Below, one piece after another: positions 2,808-5,337 of a DNA stretch of 5,337 bases. The notes beneath the pieces are model-generated. The model saw only the letters and a list, made by a program, of their open reading frames with translations, was not told the origin of the DNA and ran no database searches. Source of the stretch: Lachnospiraceae bacterium (GTDB taxonomy: Bacteria; Bacillota_A; Clostridia; Lachnospirales; Lachnospiraceae); assembly GCA_017416055.1 (NCBI GenBank), contig JAFQDI010000249.1, forward strand, positions 1 through 5,337, given 5' to 3'. Position 1 is the stretch's first letter. Every line of letters begins with the position of its first letter. Made by a program: the position numbers and the translations under genes.

Positions 2808-5337
2808 CGTAAGTTCAGAAAAGTAATTGTGGCCGCATTGATTCTGTCCATGCTTGGATCCTGTTTGGTCGGATGCAGTTTGGGAAGCGGAAGCAACGAG
2901 ACGGAAAACTCCGGAAGCGAAAGCACTTCCGGGCAGACAAACGGGAAAGAAACTTCCGCAGGTGAAGATGTGACCGAAGGAAGCACCGAAAATTCCGGCT
3001 CGGTTCTGCCGGTGGGAGCGGATTATATTCTCGGAAGCAATCTGGCTGCCGGCGTTGATTTCGGTGAGATCACGGTGGTGTACGGAGGCGAACATCAGAC
3101 GGTACTTCATTTTGAGGATATTGAGTCGGAGCTGCCCCGGGAGTTTTTCGTGGTGGAAGGCAGCGGCGGCAATGGAGACGGTGATCAGTCCGGGACCGGA
3201 GAAAATGGTAACGGCGGCAGCGGTCAGACCGGAGAAGACGAGGAAGTGGACTATCTGATCAATGATATGTTCACCATTCTGAATTACTGGTGGGGTACGC
3301 TCTATGACGAGATGGAGGGCATGACCGATGAACAGAGGGCTGAGCACATTCTCTCCTACGGTGCCGAGATGCTGACCTGTCAGATGGAAGGGGAGGTAAC
3401 GGTTGATGCCTTGGATAAAGGGCTGGCGGTAATCAGTATGTACCCCCATCCGGTGCTGCTAAACAACTACGGAACCATGCTGATGTATGTGGAGGAGTAT
3501 GATCTGGCACTGGAGCTTTTCGAGATCGTCTACGATCAGACCGGAGATCTGGCCATTGTACTGACCAACATTGCCTCCTGCTATTATGAGAAGGGCGACA
3601 TCCGGAATGCGAAGAAATACGCCGAGGAGGCGATCACCGAGCAGCAGGGCTTCGGCCCCGCGCTGCAGTTACTCACTAGTATTGCGCTGGAAGAGGGTGA
3701 GGGGCTCAAGGCATTGGAATATCTTTTCCGCAGCGCAGAGACCTACTGGAACAGTGTGTCCGCCAACCAGTTTTTGGAGGCGAGACAGTTTCTCATGGAG
3801 GAACAGGCGCGGACCGGTATTCATCCTTTTGAGCAATACCCTCACCTGTATGAATTGTTGGTGACGGCGCTGAAGGCAGGCTCTGATCAGGAATTTACCG
3901 GAAAGACCACAACGATGAGCTATGTGGCTGTGGGAAATCTGGAGGCGGCCGAGGAATATCTGGTGGAGACCCACACGGCTACCCACGATAAATACTTCGA
4001 CACCATTATCAACACCATTCCGGGCAAATACGGCGACAAGATCCTGCCCTACCAGTCCACCATGATGGACGACGATATGCTGAATGCGGCATTCCAGGCA
4101 GAAGGGTGGGATCCGGAGATGGATCTGTCCGCGGCTTCACAGTTGTTCTGTTATGATCTGTTTGCAGATTATTACGAGTATCAGCTGGCGAAGCGTCAGG
4201 ATCTGACCCACACTGTCACGGACATGAACGGAAACTACTTAAATCCCTATAGCCCTCTTTACACCAGAGACTCCCAGATCGAATCCATCGAGGAAGTCTG
4301 GGAGAATGCGGCGGATGCGCGGTACAGCGAATATTTCAATGATCAGATCGAGCACGGCCAGAAATGGGAAGCCATCTGGGATGCCCACGACAAGTCCCAG
4401 CGGCATATCGACGGCGCAGATCAAATCACCTATAAGTGCAATGACTGTTACCGTCTGGAGGCTCAGGAGAGAGTTGAATGGCTGACGATCGGCTACGAAT
4501 ATGAGCTGGACTGTCGCGATATGCGCCTGAATTATCTGCGTCAGATGTACTCGGTGGACGAATCCTACTGGGGTGCCCATATCAAACCGGCGGTGGAGGA
4601 ATATTACACCGAGATGACCCGTCTGCTGCAATATATCCCCGACGAGACCATTCAGAGCTACTGCGCAGCCTGCGTGGAAGCTGAAGTTTACTACTATTCC
4701 ACGGTTCTGCCGTTCGGGTGGGCAGCCGACCGTGCAGACGGTCTGGAGTTGGCCCGCTATATGCTGGACTACTATATTGAGGAGCTGAGCATTGCAGATC
4801 AGCAGCTGGAGAAAGAACGCTACGTTCTCGAACTGGAGATCAAGGAAATGGGCATCAAGCCCTACAAGGATGGTGACTGGCTGCCTCAGCATGAGCTGGA
4901 TCTGGGGGTCACCGAGTTGTTGTATCAGAAAAACGAAAAGGGCGAAGAGCTTATCGGTCTGAAAGGTTTGATCACCGGAGACACCTATCTGTTCAACATA
5001 ACCACCTTTGAGGGAAATGTGATCAGCTCCTACAATGGCAATGCTGCGGTTCCGCTGACCCAGATCAAGGACGGACTGGCCGGCGAGTACGATGAGTTCT
5101 ACAAGAATATGCCCTACTTTGTCCGGAAGTTTGCGAACTCTGTAGGTGCGACCCCCGACAATATGGATAAATTTGCGAAGAACTTCGATGAATTTATGCG
5201 GGGGCCTCTGGACTATATGAGCAAACAGCTCCTGGGCAAAGCGAAGAAGGAGGCTGCTGCCTTCCTTCCTGCCACCTACAAGGACAACACCAAGGTGTAC
5301 TCGGAGATCCACGACCCCAGTGGAAGGCTTCTTCAAA
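2805..5337 (+). CDS. Large TPR-containing lipoprotein, 3' end beyond window
   Basis: An open frame of 844 codons with no stop before the right edge. Residues 1-24 are a lipoprotein signal peptide: MRKFRK, a hydrophobic core, and lipobox LVGC with the lipid-bearing Cys at 24. A Ser/Gly/Glu/Thr-rich spacer (about 25-70) follows, typical of lipoproteins held away from the membrane, then a small strand-rich segment (70-118) and a second Gly/Asn/Asp-rich spacer (119-148). From about 149 it is helical. Three TPR-like units are visible: about 217-248 (NNYGTMLMYVEEYDLALELF), 249-282 (IASCYYEKGDIRNAKKYAEE) and 283-316 (LLTSIALEEGEGLKALEYL). A long Tyr- and Glu-rich helical region follows, with CxxC pairs C545/C548 and C620/C623 and a possible coiled coil near QQLEKERYVLELEIKEMG. 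TPRs bind other proteins, so an extracytoplasmic scaffold role is likely (inference). I see no catalytic motif and no known family for the C-terminal two thirds. The opposite-strand open frame at 4239-5336 is its shadow: it lacks an RBS and a plausible protein. Confidence 0.9.
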   Translation, partial: MRKFRKVIVAALILSMLGSCLVGCSLGSGSNETENSGSESTSGQTNGKETSAGEDVTEGSTENSGSVLPVGADYILGSNLAAGVDFGEITVVYGGEHQTVLHFEDIESELPREFFVVEGSGGNGDGDQSGTGENGNGGSGQTGEDEEVDYLINDMFTILNYWWGTLYDEMEGMTDEQRAEHILSYGAEMLTCQMEGEVTVDALDKGLAVISMYPHPVLLNNYGTMLMYVEEYDLALELFEIVYDQTGDLAIVLTNIASCYYEKGDIRNAKKYAEEAITEQQGFGPALQLLTSIALEEGEGLKALEYLFRSAETYWNSVSANQFLEARQFLMEEQARTGIHPFEQYPHLYELLVTALKAGSDQEFTGKTTTMSYVAVGNLEAAEEYLVETHTATHDKYFDTIINTIPGKYGDKILPYQSTMMDDDMLNAAFQAEGWDPEMDLSAASQLFCYDLFADYYEYQLAKRQDLTHTVTDMNGNYLNPYSPLYTRDSQIESIEEVWENAADARYSEYFNDQIEHGQKWEAIWDAHDKSQRHIDGADQITYKCNDCYRLEAQERVEWLTIGYEYELDCRDMRLNYLRQMYSVDESYWGAHIKPAVEEYYTEMTRLLQYIPDETIQSYCAACVEAEVYYYSTVLPFGWAADRADGLELARYMLDYYIEELSIADQQLEKERYVLELEIKEMGIKPYKDGDWLPQHELDLGVTELLYQKNEKGEELIGLKGLITGDTYLFNITTFEGNVISSYNGNAAVPLTQIKDGLAGEYDEFYKNMPYFVRKFANSVGATPDNMDKFAKNFDEFMRGPLDYMSKQLLGKAKKEAAAFLPATYKDNTKVYSEIHDPSGRLLQ

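Noticed and set aside
2676..3449. Minus-strand open frame across the secreted/lipoprotein junction
   Set aside because: It spans two well-supported + strand genes, has no RBS-supported start that I could see, and its Ser/Pro-rich end mirrors the acidic repeat on the other strand.
4239..5336. Long open frame on the minus strand (365 codons)
   Set aside because: It lies entirely opposite the lipoprotein frame, which has an RBS, lipobox and TPR pattern. The minus-strand product is a run of hydrophobic and His/Val/Gln residues with no recognisable domain, as expected from the reverse complement of a Glu/Asp/Tyr-rich gene.

Overview
The window reads as chromosomal DNA from a Gram-positive Clostridia bacterium, most likely Lachnospiraceae-like. 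The basis is AGGAGG-type ribosome binding sites, mid-range GC, NarL/LuxR-type HTH proteins, small CxxC zinc proteins and a Gram-positive-style lipoprotein with a lipobox. The taxon is inferred from style, not from a marker gene. All supported genes are on the + strand.

Layout: (1) Positions 3-173 hold the C-terminal end of a LuxR-type HTH regulator that begins upstream of the window. A clear intrinsic terminator (189-220) closes that unit. (2) A short intergenic stretch carries a striking operator-like array. The octamer TACCTACC occurs twice as a direct repeat (230-237, 242-249) and once inverted (GGTAGGTA, 253-260), just before the ribosome binding site of the next gene. (3) Five genes follow on the same strand with short gaps and no terminator seen between them: an eight-cysteine zinc-finger-like protein (279-674); a 92-residue stand-alone LuxR HTH protein (689-967); a double zinc-ribbon protein with an unrecognised C-terminal domain (1028-1924); a secreted protein with a LolA/DUF4412-like body and an acidic decapeptide-repeat tail (1981-2805); and a very large TPR lipoprotein that starts at 2805 and runs past the right edge with 844 codons visible.

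Working model (inference): this is one transcription unit. Its first three products are cytosolic (two metal-binding CxxC proteins and a DNA-binding protein). Its last two are exported: one probably released or wall-associated, one anchored to the membrane outer face. The overlapping TGATG junction at 2803-2807 suggests that the two exported proteins are made in step and may work together. The small LuxR protein is a reasonable candidate to bind the TACCTACC array and control its own operon. I cannot assign a biochemical function. The set looks like an uncharacterised envelope-associated module rather than a known pathway. I see no RNA genes, CRISPR arrays, insertion sequences or broken genes.
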